Source: Serendipita indica DSM 11827
Lineage: Eukaryota > Basidiomycota > Agaricomycetes > Sebacinales > Serendipitaceae
Length of the DNA stretch: 64,000 nt
Direction: 5' to 3'
Assembly (NCBI GenBank): GCA_910890315.1
Contig: CAJVGD010000046.1
Coordinates: 806,001-870,000, forward strand
The stretch's first letter is position 1, and every line of letters starts with the position of its first letter. The translations under genes were made by a program, and so were the position numbers. Under the pieces are notes generated by a model. That model saw only the letters and a list, made by a program, of their open reading frames with translations. It searched no databases and was not told the origin of the DNA. Of this stretch, positions 37,425 through 47,269 are shown piece after piece.

Positions 37425-38090
37425 GCTTTACCAGCAACGTTTCTACTTGTCAATCCTTGGTCCGTTTTCCGATGTGTTAGCGGTCAGACTGGACGCGTTT
37501 CACTGTCGAGGCCGGCTCCAAGGTGTGTCATTCAAAGAACATCTGCGCAGTCGAGGCCGTAGGAGCCGCAGAGGACACCCGCTTGGGGAATATCTGCAAC
37601 ATTTCCTGGACACTAAGCGGAGACGTAGTTATCGAGGTTGGATGACTCTCAATTGGCCATTTCTCCTTTGTCAAACTAAGGGACGCTTTGCAGCGCTGGA
37701 TTCACAGCACAGCGAGAATACCGGAGGGATCTTATAACTCGTGAAACGACGATAGTGACGTATTTTATTGGTCGTCCTCCTCATCCACCCTGTCGCTTTA
37801 CGACATAGTGTCAAGATTTCAGACGGAGCAGATGCCCCGCTCGTCACGGAAAGATCAAGTTAGACACCATTAACTGTGCCATTGAGCCCTCGATCTCAGT
37901 TCCGAAGACAGGGCCGAGCGGCAGCGGTCATTCTCCGCTATTTCATTTCTTGTTCTTGGACGAGCCTCGGTCGGTCGCGGTCACAACTTGGTCCTCTCCT
38001 CGTCAGCTCTTTTCTCTTGGACCGTTCACTCCGACATTCCTCTGGCGCGCTCTCCTTCTCTGGACAACCCATGCTTGAGAGCACCTCAGG
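37425..38090. other. Divergent gap, no recognised gene
   Basis: This 666-bp gap lies between the TRP-like start (-) and the DUF6533 start (+), so it should carry two promoters. Open stretches at 37423-37737 and 37876-38115 are short, lack family features and are not needed by either neighbour. Confidence 0.35.
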
Positions 38091-39885
38091 ATGTCCATTC
38101 GACCCATTGAGATAGAGTCTCTCATCAACTTTCACCAAACTGTCAGCGATGTCGCGTATGATATGGCTCTGGTTCGATGGCTTAATGCAGTCGCCGTCGC
38201 ACTTCTCTTCTATGACTCGCTCATCACGCTGCCAGACGAGGTCAGTATACCTACGAGCACATGAATCTCAATGTCTGACTCGCTGGTCATCAGGTAGACC
38301 TCATTTGGCCGAAGCAATGGAGCGTGATCAAGGCGTTAACCTACTTGGTGATTATTTTTCCATCTCGTTCCTCTACGCTGTTTGCAACAGTCGACACTTG
38401 TAGGCGACATATCGCCGATACCGTTACCCCTTGCCCACCCCTGGTTGCCCTTCTACGCCTTGGCGATCCCAGTCCGAGACTCATGACCTCGTTTGCAGAA
38501 CCGCATCATTACATTTTGCATCATTCCGCTCAACGGCCTGCACTTCATGGCGATAGGTATTGGGACGTCCGACAGTTTGTAAGCACTGCCTCCAGTCCCA
38601 TACATGGTCTGACGACGAGCCAAGTTGCCGGTTTCTTATCATTACTACGGGATACGCCGCGCTTGTCTCGTTTGCAATGTGCAACTGGATTCTTCTTGCC
38701 CGCACAAAGGCATTACTTGGCGAAAAACGTTGGATTAATACCATTCTCATCATTTATTATGTCCTCTCCTACTCAGCAACAGCCGCCCTCGTCACGATTA
38801 CCGAGATCAAGTTGTATAGTGCGTCCCTTTCTTTTCTCACTCGCTCTTTACTGACAAAGCCAAGAGAAAATGTTCTACAGTCCCAACCTGCAGGTCTGCG
38901 CCGTCGCAATACACCCTCCAACCATGGGTAAGTCTTGTCATTAGTCACAGATCACCGTCCTTCGGCAAATCGTACCCCTTTGTTCCTGGCGTCCAAACGC
39001 CACAAGCCAAGTGTGTTCACACGCCGAGGGCTGCGGGCGTCGCTATGCGATTGAATATTGATTTCCTTTCGGCAGGCTTCATCTGGATAGCACCTATGAT
39101 TTTCGAAACCACCATTTTCCTGATAACATCTATGAAGCTCTACCAAAAGGCAAAACAGACGTATTCGATTGGGTCAGAACTGCTCAGCGTTCTGTATCGC
39201 GACGGGTGGTATATTATGTTGTGATCATCCGTATGTGCCTCAGCTCGCTTGTTTATTCATGATTGAATTGACTGACTCTTTATCAGTGCTGCGGCTGTAC
39301 AACCTTGCAAGTTGGTTGATCCTGCCGCCCTCCTTTTCATTCACCGGAATATTTGTCCTCTGGAGCGTTCTTTGCATAGCGGTTATTCGACTTCAACTCA
39401 ATCTCATCCGTGCCGTAGACCCACGCTTCCAACCGACGACTGTATCCGCATCGTCCTTCCGTGGGACGCGTAACTTTACCAACGAGATTCACACATATAA
39501 CTCTCGTGCCCGATCTCGCGACAAGCGACTTACTGTCGGGGTGTACACCTCCAGCAGCCGTCCACCTTCTCGTCGACCTTCCCTAGCACGACAAGAGCAA
39601 ATGCAACCGATTCAATACGCTCCACCTCCCCTCCCTCAACACGTTCCATATCATCCGGACGACCAGACACAGGAAAGTGAGCCGATTCAGATGTATGACC
39701 TCAAAAATCGCCCATATGCTTCACATACAGCACTACTCGGGAGTGGTGCCGATGTTTCCGTTATAGAAACGCAGCCACATATTCCTCAGGAAAGGCCTAG
39801 TCACCCGATGACAAGAGACTATGGCCGGGAGTCGTTCCCCTCAAACTGGTACGACACACCTAGACAATCCTATGTTCAACCGTAA
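38091..39885 (+). CDS. DUF6533 seven-span-like membrane protein A (apparent frameshift)
   Basis: This is a basidiomycete membrane-protein family of unknown function. The ATG at 38091 (MSIRPIEIESLINF) leads ALLFYDSLITLPDEVDLIWPKQWSVIKALTYL. A 150-bp intron (38347 to about 38502) joins NRIITFCIIPLNGLHFMAIGIGTSDSF, and the next exon is CRFLIITTGYAALVSFAMCNWILLARTKALLG. Then come YYVLSYSATAALVTITEI, FETTIFLITSMKLYQKAKQTY and LRLYNLASWLILPPSFSF, with a Ser/Pro/Tyr-rich cytosolic tail. Near 39203-39215 the frame of SELLSVLYRDGW does not match the frame of the following YYVVII...LRLYNL. One base seems missing, and no intron mends it. The paralogue B at 40082-41628 reads cleanly across this point. 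Confidence 0.75.
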
Positions 39886-40081
39886 TCGGTACCCCGTCTT
39901 CACAGAGGTGGCGACAGTTTATGTTATATTTTCATTATGTAGCCTACGCATTTGTCTTCGCACCATTTTGTACTCTTACAACGACATTTCAATCCACGGG
40001 TTTTGGTATACTTCGAGGAAGATTACATGGGCAAGCTTTACTAGTACAATTATACGAAAGAACGAAGCCTCATGTCACGTG

Positions 40082-41628
40082 TTAGAAGCGGCGACTGGGA
40101 GGGAGAGCAGGAACAGGCTCCTGCGGCCTTGTGCTCATGTGCGAGCCAACACTCTGACTGAGCGAGCGTCGTGTATACGTGTGTTCGTAGTATCCATCGA
40201 CTTCATCAGGGTCAAATCTCGTTCCGCCAGGAAAGATGTTGCTATTGAGCTCAAAGCTCTGCCCACTCTCCGCATCACGCCTTTTAGATCGTTTTCCCGA
40301 GACAAGATTTGGCAGCTTCCATCGTCGACCATTAGACATCTCTGCTACACCCGAAATCTCCCTCTCCTCTGTAGGAACTCTTGCCTTTGGGCCAGTCAAG
40401 CTTATTGGGATAGCTGGTCCAGGCAGGCTTATCGTGTAGCGAATCGTGTCTGTTGGAGTGGCTGATGGATGAGCAAATTCGATATCTGGACTGACTTTGA
40501 TGCTTTCGATGGGGACGCGACCCTTGCCTTTCAGATCACGATTTGGTGGAATTACATCGATGCTTTGCTCGTCAAATGAAGTCGTGGCTCCAATAGCTTT
40601 CAAATTGAGATGCATACGAGTGAGTAATACGGTGGTGGACGACCAAAGTAAGCTATATTTTCCGGCATTAGAAAGGCGTGTCATCAGAGGGGAAGAACGC
40701 ACAATATGCCAATATAGATGAGCGATAGAGGTAGAGATGCCCATGCGATCAAGTTGAAGAGTCTCAATGTCAGAATCACAACGAGATATGTGATTCCATC
40801 CCGGTAAAGAGTACGTATGAGACGCGTAGTGAGACCCGCGGAGGTTTGACGAGCGTGTTGAATAAGTTTGGTCAAGAGAAGTCCGAAAAGGACCATCTCG
40901 AATACCACGGATGGTACCCAAATCGCTCCAAATGTCGTCGGTCGGATGAGGACGGCACATGTCTTGGATGCCGGGGAGTAGAAAATATTTGCTACCGGGT
41001 CATGATCAGTATCGTGGCCAAATGTTTACAGAGGAAACTTACGTGTCAACTGTAGACTGGCGACTGTGGCCATTGTAATCGTTGCCAAATAGCTGACGAG
41101 GAAGAACATGGTCATGGTCCAAACAACGTGGCGAGAGTTCCCCCATAGGGCGATTGCTCTGGCCAACAGTAGCCAATTGGTCATACCAAAGCAAATAATG
41201 GCGCCGTAGCCAGTAGTGAGGATGAGGACTTGACAGCTGTAGATCACGCTTAATATTTGATCTCCTAGGGAAACGAACCTACAATGTTTGGGAGAAAGGG
41301 GGAGCAAAGCCTGTGAGGTGATAGGTGTTGATGGAGATGAACCAGAAACTAAGCACTCTATTCTTGTGCCTTGTTCAATTAATCACCCAAAGAAATGATT
41401 GAAGACTTACGACGTAGAAGAGTACTTTGACAATGGTCCAGCGCTCGTCCCAGAGTAGTCTTACCTCATCACCAAAGGTAAGGAGGGAATCGTATAAGAG
41501 AATAGTGAATCCAATAGCTACGCCGCTCATCAGGTGTAATTTAAGCGCTTAAGTTGGATTCACTGACCTGAAAAGTACTTTGTGAGTTCGACATTCGCAA
41601 AGATGTCGGCGAGTTGGGCGAGCGACAT
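40082..41628 (-). CDS. DUF6533 seven-span-like membrane protein B
   Basis: This is the paralogue of the neighbouring gene, facing it tail to tail across 196 bp. The ATG at 41626-41628 gives MSLAQLADIFANVELTKYF. After an intron come AIGFTILLYDSLLTFGDEVRLLWDERWTIVKVLFYV, then NRVLSFWFISINTYHLTGF and CQVLILTTGYGAIICFGMTNWLLLARAIALWG. FFLVSYLATITMATVASLQL, FGAIWVPSVVFEMVLFGLLL and LYRDGITYLVVILTLRLFNL follow. The cytosolic tail of about 190 residues is rich in charged and Ser residues (KRSKRRDAESG; EHTYTRRSLSQSV) and ends PPSRRF. The topology suggests a receptor-like or channel-like protein, but no ligand or partner is known. Confidence 0.82.
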
Positions 41629-43082
41629 TATTTGACTGAAATCCCTCAACAATAGGTCGTGATTGGACTCCCAGAGTCTTTTATTGTTGGGTTTGGTCGG
41701 ATAGAGCGCATCTATGACGCCGTTGGGCGCAGATGAAGGGCGCTTTGGTCCTACCTAGGGGTGGACGGCGTGGGGTTCAAGAGATGCTGCGCTTTGTCGC
41801 TGGGCAAGGAACACGCCCAGGAAGGCCGAGCGTGCGAGCTTGTGTAACTCGGCTAGTGCGTGTGCGTCCCCGACCAAGGCGTTTCGGTTTTCCCCCTGTC
41901 GCGTGCCCGTCCTCTGAGTGGATTCCTGTGGTAAAGTCCGGTTCATTCAAAGTACATTCAGATGAAAGCGCATTGGCTACCAAGACTGCGGTTGTGTCCA
42001 CGACAGGGTGACCCATGCGTTGCAACCGGCTCGGCTCGTCGGGTTCATGTCCTACCCGGCGCAACATATATATATTGCTAAATGGCGAGTTCCAGATGGA
42101 AACGGACGTTTGAGATATGTATCGCGCGCATGGAGTTCCCAGGGCATTGTGTCTTCCTGGGCTGTCAATGCCGTAAGAGGTGGCGCATATACATCAATAA
42201 TAAATTGTTCCTTGCCATATACAATTCGAAAATGGTAGACAACATCAGGCTCAGCTATCCCTCATTGATCAGCGATCATCTGACTGGCTGCCGTTGGCGT
42301 AGAAGTCCTGTCAGCGTCGAGAATGTGTTCCGGAGAGAGAATTTGCCGGGTTTGCGTAACGTTTTTCCAGTAATCGTTCCCGGCGAAGGTCATGGAGGGA
42401 GTTCAAGATCGAATGTCACCATCAAACCTTGAAGAGGGCGCTCAAACACAAGCAGCGAGGAGCCATTGGACTCTTTTCGACACATATACATTCTAAAATC
42501 CAAGAACTATAGCATTGACTCATACCCTGGACCTCGCTGCATCTTTGGTCATGGCAATAGTCACACTACTCTCCTTTAACGGTGCTAATTTCAAACATGG
42601 ACATTGTACACTCTCGATGCCTTTGGATCATTTTAGTTGCCTGAGCGTTTGGAATATCTCGAAGGGCATCCACCCGTCCTGGATGTCCCTGGATAGGAAG
42701 ACCTAGGTCTTAGAATCTCATTCGGGACATAGGCACCATATACCATCAGATTTACCGTTGGTGACGCGTTCTGGCCCCTTCAACAAGCCGGGCGGAGATG
42801 GAACGACCCTGACAGGCCGAATGATGAACGAATCATATTGAATGGCGGGATACGAGTCTATATGGAATGATGTATGATGCTCTAGTACGCCCCTCACCTT
42901 TCTTCTGAAATGATACATCTGACCTGAGACTATTGTTCAATCCATACTTAATCCGAACTCTTGTAAGCAAAAATCACAAGCCCTGGTCCGGGCGGGCCGC
43001 TTGAATGATTTAGAATCGTGTTCTTGAACATGAACTCTTGAATTCTCCCGCTGAGTCGACCCGACGCGCATTCCATTGATCC
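41629..43082. other. Gene-poor stretch
   Basis: This is the emptiest part of the window. Short open stretches occur on both strands (for example 42082-42432), but none shows a family motif, linked exons or coding-like composition. A TA microsatellite (ATATATATA) sits at about 42065-42073. I see no transposon ends. Confidence 0.35.
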
Positions 43083-43501
43083 ATGGTGCACATCAGGCGT
43101 GGCATTCTCTCAATTGTCAACAATACATCCACGTTTGCGGTGACATTCACAATTAAAACCCTCCCCGGGAGTGTCTGTCAGTGCTATCCGCTTTGGGGCT
43201 GTTTACAGTACCTCCAGTGAAGCTATTACACGGCATGTTTGCGATATTTGCTGTGGGGAATCGGATCAAGTAGACTCAGCGGTACTTGGCTGGGCGAGGG
43301 CGCCGTTTCCGAGCAGGGGATAATGTCCCCGTGTTCTCGTGGAAGAACTGTATGTCCCACGAGCAAGGCATGCTCCCTATCTTCCCGAAGATCTACGTTG
43401 CCGAGTCAAGCGTGCTGCTGTCGTCCGGCACGGAGGTCATGAGGGTCGAGATTTGTTGTCGCTCAACGACCTCGGCTGAAACACGGAAACTCAGTTCTTA
43501 A
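43083..43501 (+). CDS. Candidate small gene of unknown function
   Basis: This is a tentative call. An ATG at 43083 opens MVHIRRGILSIVNNTSTFAVTFTIKTLPG. About 200 bp later a long coding-like exon reads RFRAGDNVPVFSWKNC, then GMLPIFPKIYVAESSVLLSS and EVMRVEICCRS, and ends with a stop at 43499-43501. The middle (43160-43300) needs one or two introns that I could not place without doubt. No family is recognised. It could equally be a decayed gene. Confidence 0.22.
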
Positions 43502-43569
43502 ATATGTTTGATGATAGCGCATTATTCAGAGCCATTTCTCCGCGCCTAGGGTGGGCTATCTCTGTTGTG

Positions 43570-43578
43570 TATATAAAA
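43570..43578 (+). promoter_or_regulatory. TATA box of the DUF1996-WSC gene
   Basis: The sequence TATATAAAA lies 51 bp upstream of the ATG at 43629, a usual spacing for a TATA element with a short leader. It is the clearest TATA box in the window. It fits an inducible secreted-protein gene better than a housekeeping gene. Confidence 0.6.
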
Positions 43579-43628
43579 CCTGCTGGGCCCGTCGTCGCTT
43601 TCCCAGTCGTCTTTCAACCTACGCACAC

Positions 43629-45861
43629 ATGTGGTCGACACTACTCTCTCTTGCAATTGTTGCCTCTCAAGCTCAAGCTCTCCTTCGCTTTCCGTGTGCG
43701 CAGCTCACGGTTACACGCTCGGACCCGTGAGTCTAGAGATCACTTCTGACCTCTCTGACGAAGAGATGTTCAGCCTTGTTCAGCCTGGAACTGTTTCAGG
43801 GCATCTTCATCAGGTATGTAGTACTATGGTTTGGCATTGCTTGATACCCACTTCTGCTAGGTCGTTGGCGGGGTATGTACCACTGTTTCCTACAAATCTG
43901 ATTGTAGAATAAGCTGACGACACTATTCTAACAGAACTCGTGAGTCTTGTCTTACTGTCTTGCCGTCCGCCTCATCCTTCCTAGGTTTGATTTCTCAATG
44001 CCTATCAATTCGACAGACCTCGAAAAGTCGGCTTGTAGCAGCTGCGCAATAACACAGAATCGTTCGAACTATTGGACCCCGTAGGGGACAATTCTCTTTA
44101 CCCACAACGGGAGACTGATTCTCGAGCAGTACACTCTACTTTCAATCTCCAATCAACGGAACTTTCAAGAGGGTCTGTTTCGCTTCTCAATGTTATGACA
44201 ATGCAACAAGTTTGCTGAAGACTCACAGGTTAGGCAAAGACCGGGACCGCTGACAGGCAGTCCAAATGCTGGCATGGTCGTCTACTATATCCAGATTGGT
44301 ACCGTCAAGTCGTTTCCAAAGGTATATAGGATAGAATCGTATCATCTTCATATACTGATTCGTCTCTTAGGGTAACAGCTTTCCTATTCGAGTCCTGCAA
44401 CATTCTGAGGCACTCTACGCTAGGTTTTAGAATGATTGCGGGAGATCCTATGCTTCGTTCTTACGACAGCAGTATCAAAGACTCTCGTTCCATCACGTTC
44501 AGATGTTTGCAAGCTGATGATTCAAGTGGTAATGGCCCAGACACCAATGGCATGCCGACGCAAAACTGTCCCGGCGGTGTTCGCTCTCAGATCAACTTTC
44601 CAACGTGAGGTTCAATTTCCCCTACTGCTTTCATTCTCTGACACGAACAAAGCTGCTGGGATGGCAAGAACCTCGACTCTGCCAACCACAAGGCAAGCTG
44701 ACACCGATTTACAAACTAATGACAGAATGATGACGTGCATATTATAGAGCCATGTTGCGTATGCCAACGGCGCGAGCTTTGGTAACTTTGGTACTGGCTG
44801 TCCGTCGACCCACCCTGTCCAACTGCCACTCCTCTTCCTTGAGACGTACTGGGACACTGCTCCATACGCAAAAGAGTGGGTCAACGGAAAGTCTCCATTC
44901 GTTTGGAGCATGGGCGACCCGACAGGCTATGGATACCACGCCGACTACATGATGGGATGGCCTGAGCAGACTCTTGCCGACGCCATGGCCAAGTGCACCG
45001 ACCAAGGCGGCCAAGTCTCTTCATGCTCCGTTCTTTCCCAGCGTTCAGAGCAAGATATGAACGACTGCGCCATTCCAAACCGCGTTGATGAAGAGTTGGA
45101 TAATTGCGAGTTCACTCCCTTTGAAGCAAATATCCTATCGAGTTAACCGTTGAGCAGGGCTCACCACTCTCCCTGGTTGCAATCCGGTCCAAGCAGGTCC
45201 AGGAAGGGCGACCATGTCCAGCGGATGCGGCGCGCCCACGACATTCGAGGCAAAGAATGATGTCAGTTTCCTCAAGAAGGATATCCCCGGCTGGACGCCT
45301 GTCGGCTGCGCGAGTGAAACTTCGAATGAGACGCTCCTCAATGGCGCACGTATGACGATTACGGGGATGACGATCGAAAAGTGCGTCAATTATTGCAACC
45401 AACAAGGCTTTACGTATGCTGGGACGAAGAATCGCAACATGTGCACGTGCGGCAAGACGCTCAATACGTCCAAGGTGTCCAGCAACTATGCGTGCAACCT
45501 CGCGTGTGATGGAAATCTCAACCGTGCGTCCTTCTTCTTTTGTGCTTTTTTTCGAGTGTTTATGCCGTTTAGAATACTGCGGGGCGGTGAACCGTGTTGC
45601 TGTTTATGGTGGAAATGGACCGATCGACATACCCACCTCGACTGAAGTTCCCCTACGTCTACAAGTGGACCAACAACGTCCAGTCCTCCTCAAGCATCTG
45701 CACCACTTGTTACTCATTATGGACAGTGTGGAGGAAAGACGGTGGGTATGAATCCCCTGGATTAGCTGTGGCTGACCCCTCGTTAGTGGACGGGAGGAAC
45801 CCAGTGCGCTCCTCCATACACGTGCAAGTATAGTAACGACTGGTACTCACAGTGCCTTTGA
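43629..45861 (+). CDS. Secreted DUF1996-WSC protein with C-terminal CBM1
   Basis: This is an extracellular protein with three modules. The signal peptide is MWSTLLSLAIVASQAQA. The DUF1996 domain runs LRFPCAQLTVTRSDP, LVQPGTVSGHLHQ, VVGG, NS, FDFSMPINSTDLEKSACSSC, SNYWTP, TLYFQSPINGTFKRV, GMVVYYIQIG, GFRMIAGDP, CWDGKNLDSANHK, SHVAYANG, FVWSMGDPTGYGYHADYMMGW and LTTLPGCNPVQAGPG. A WSC domain follows (GMTIEKCVNYCNQQGFTYAG...MCTCG...NQYCGAVNRVAVY). After a Thr/Ser/Pro linker comes a fungal cellulose-binding module (HYGQCGGKT, WTGGTQCAPPYTCKYSNDWYSQCL; stop 45859-45861). About 13 introns are required, with exons of 12 nt (43861-43872), 5 nt (43935-43939) and perhaps 1 nt (44371). Two introns are GC-AG (44693-44747 and 45106-45157). 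WSC and CBM1 halves meet in different frames near 45645, as if one base were missing. A role at plant or fungal cell walls is inferred from the modules. Confidence 0.85.
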
Positions 45862-46042
45862 AACGTTTGTTGATGAGATTTGTTTCGTTTGAAATTCCAG
45901 TTATATATCCTTCAGTAAATCGTCCCTTCTCTACGTCATCTTAGAGAGCTCGCAAAGCTGAGTTTATGCTATTCTGTTGTCGAATTCTGTTGCATTATAG
46001 CATAAGGTTATGAAAGTCCTATTTACAATGCTTGGCCGTTGC

Positions 46043-46780
46043 TCAGTACTTGCGCTTTGGGTATTCCTTTTCGCGGTATTGTTCAGCAAGATATCTAGAA
46101 GAGTGTGAGATGATTGGCGCAAGAAAAGGAAGCAACGTACCCCTGGAGGGTGAAGAGGGCGGCGGTGCCGGCAGTCAGACCTCCAACGTAGCGGCGATCC
46201 CATACGGGCTCATTCCAGTGGCTGTAAGCGAGATAACCAAGACTTCCCAGGATGCCAACGTTGACTAAAGATAATGTCAGAAGGCTGGTCACACGAGCAT
46301 CCCAAAACTGGACGTACCGATGCCAAATAGACCAGAAGCGACACCTGGACGAAGGACGATTTCCCTGGTTTGACGATAGAGGTGACTCCCTTCCTCTTCT
46401 GCCTCTTGGCGGAGACGAGCACCGTCTGGGGTGTTGAGGACCGAGTCTGCGTAGGCACCCTCTGCAGTCAAGAGGACGAGGACACCTGCGGCAGAAGCAC
46501 CAATAGTTCTGTAGTCGCTGCGATATTGAGGCTCGGTGTAGAAGAGGTAACCGAGGCCACCGATGACGCCAAGGTTGAGAATACCGACCAGACCACCTGC
46601 GACGGCGGGCTGGAGGACTTTTTCCTTTGTGAGGGCCCAGAAGTCCTTTCCTTCCTCTTCTGCCTTGCGGAGTCTGTCCTTTGCACGTTCCTTGCGGACC
46701 TTGTCTGGGTCTGTGCTTGCGGTGAGATGAGGCTCGCCGGGGATGATGTGGCTGTCTGCGGTAGTGGAGACGTAGGACAT
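46043..46780 (-). CDS. Small membrane protein with internal duplication (OM14-like)
   Basis: The ATG at 46778-46780 gives MSYVSTTADSHIIPGEPHL. A charged helix (ERAKDRLRKAEEEGKDFW) precedes two copies of one unit. Copy 1 reads VLQPAVAGGLVGILNLGVIGGLGYLF...LVLLTAEG. Copy 2 reads VLRPGVASGLFGIVNVGILGSLGYLA...AALFTLQG. Each copy has one clear Gly-rich span and a second hydrophobic stretch. The last exon, YLAEQYREKEYPKRKY, ends at 46043. Introns lie at about 46318-46266 and 46141-46096. Overall size and layout recall mitochondrial outer-membrane OM14 of fungi. The match is by impression, so localisation is a guess. Confidence 0.6.
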
Positions 46781-47269
46781 ATTCTGGAGCTGGGAGTGTG
46801 GTAGGAGTACAAGATGCGACCGAGTGTTTGGGCCTCTTTAAAGGTCTGGAGGCGTCATCAGACGGCCGTACGTCATTTCGATTCCACCAGCACCACGGCT
46901 ATTGGCTCCTGCTATTTCACACCGCTATGCTGCAATGGGCCAGACGGGCCTAGCCAGACGACGTGTAGAGAATATATACAAACCTCGTATGGACAATATA
47001 CATTGTACCTTCTCTGAATATTTTGGAATTTTGCACATGGTCACGCCGTAAACGCGCCTTTGGTTTCTTGGACCGAGCCAGCATCGGCCAGCTTTATCGA
47101 GGACCCGACGACGGCTGCACGTGCAATCCGAGCACGATCCAACTTGCTTTCGTCCAGCGCAGCGCCGCCCAACCGAGCCAGGCGTCCTCAAAGCTGCCTG
47201 CCCGTCGACCACCCGAGCTTGAAGATCCCCTCTGCTGCCCCCGACAACAAAAGTATTTCTCCAGCTCGT
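46781..47269. other. Divergent gap, no separate gene
   Basis: This 489-bp gap lies between head-to-head starts. The reading frame of the downstream phosphatase stays open for 70 codons before its first ATG at 47270 but has no ATG itself. I treat that part as leader. A start in an upstream exon is possible. Confidence 0.4.

Noticed and set aside
42065-42073. TATA-like ATATATATA as a promoter
   Set aside because: No gene starts within a sensible distance downstream, so it is more likely a short microsatellite.
45594-45833. Second WSC-like or unknown exon reading FPYVYKWTNNVQSS
   Set aside because: Another frame of the same bases gives a Thr/Ser/Pro linker leading straight into a complete CBM1, which is far more convincing.
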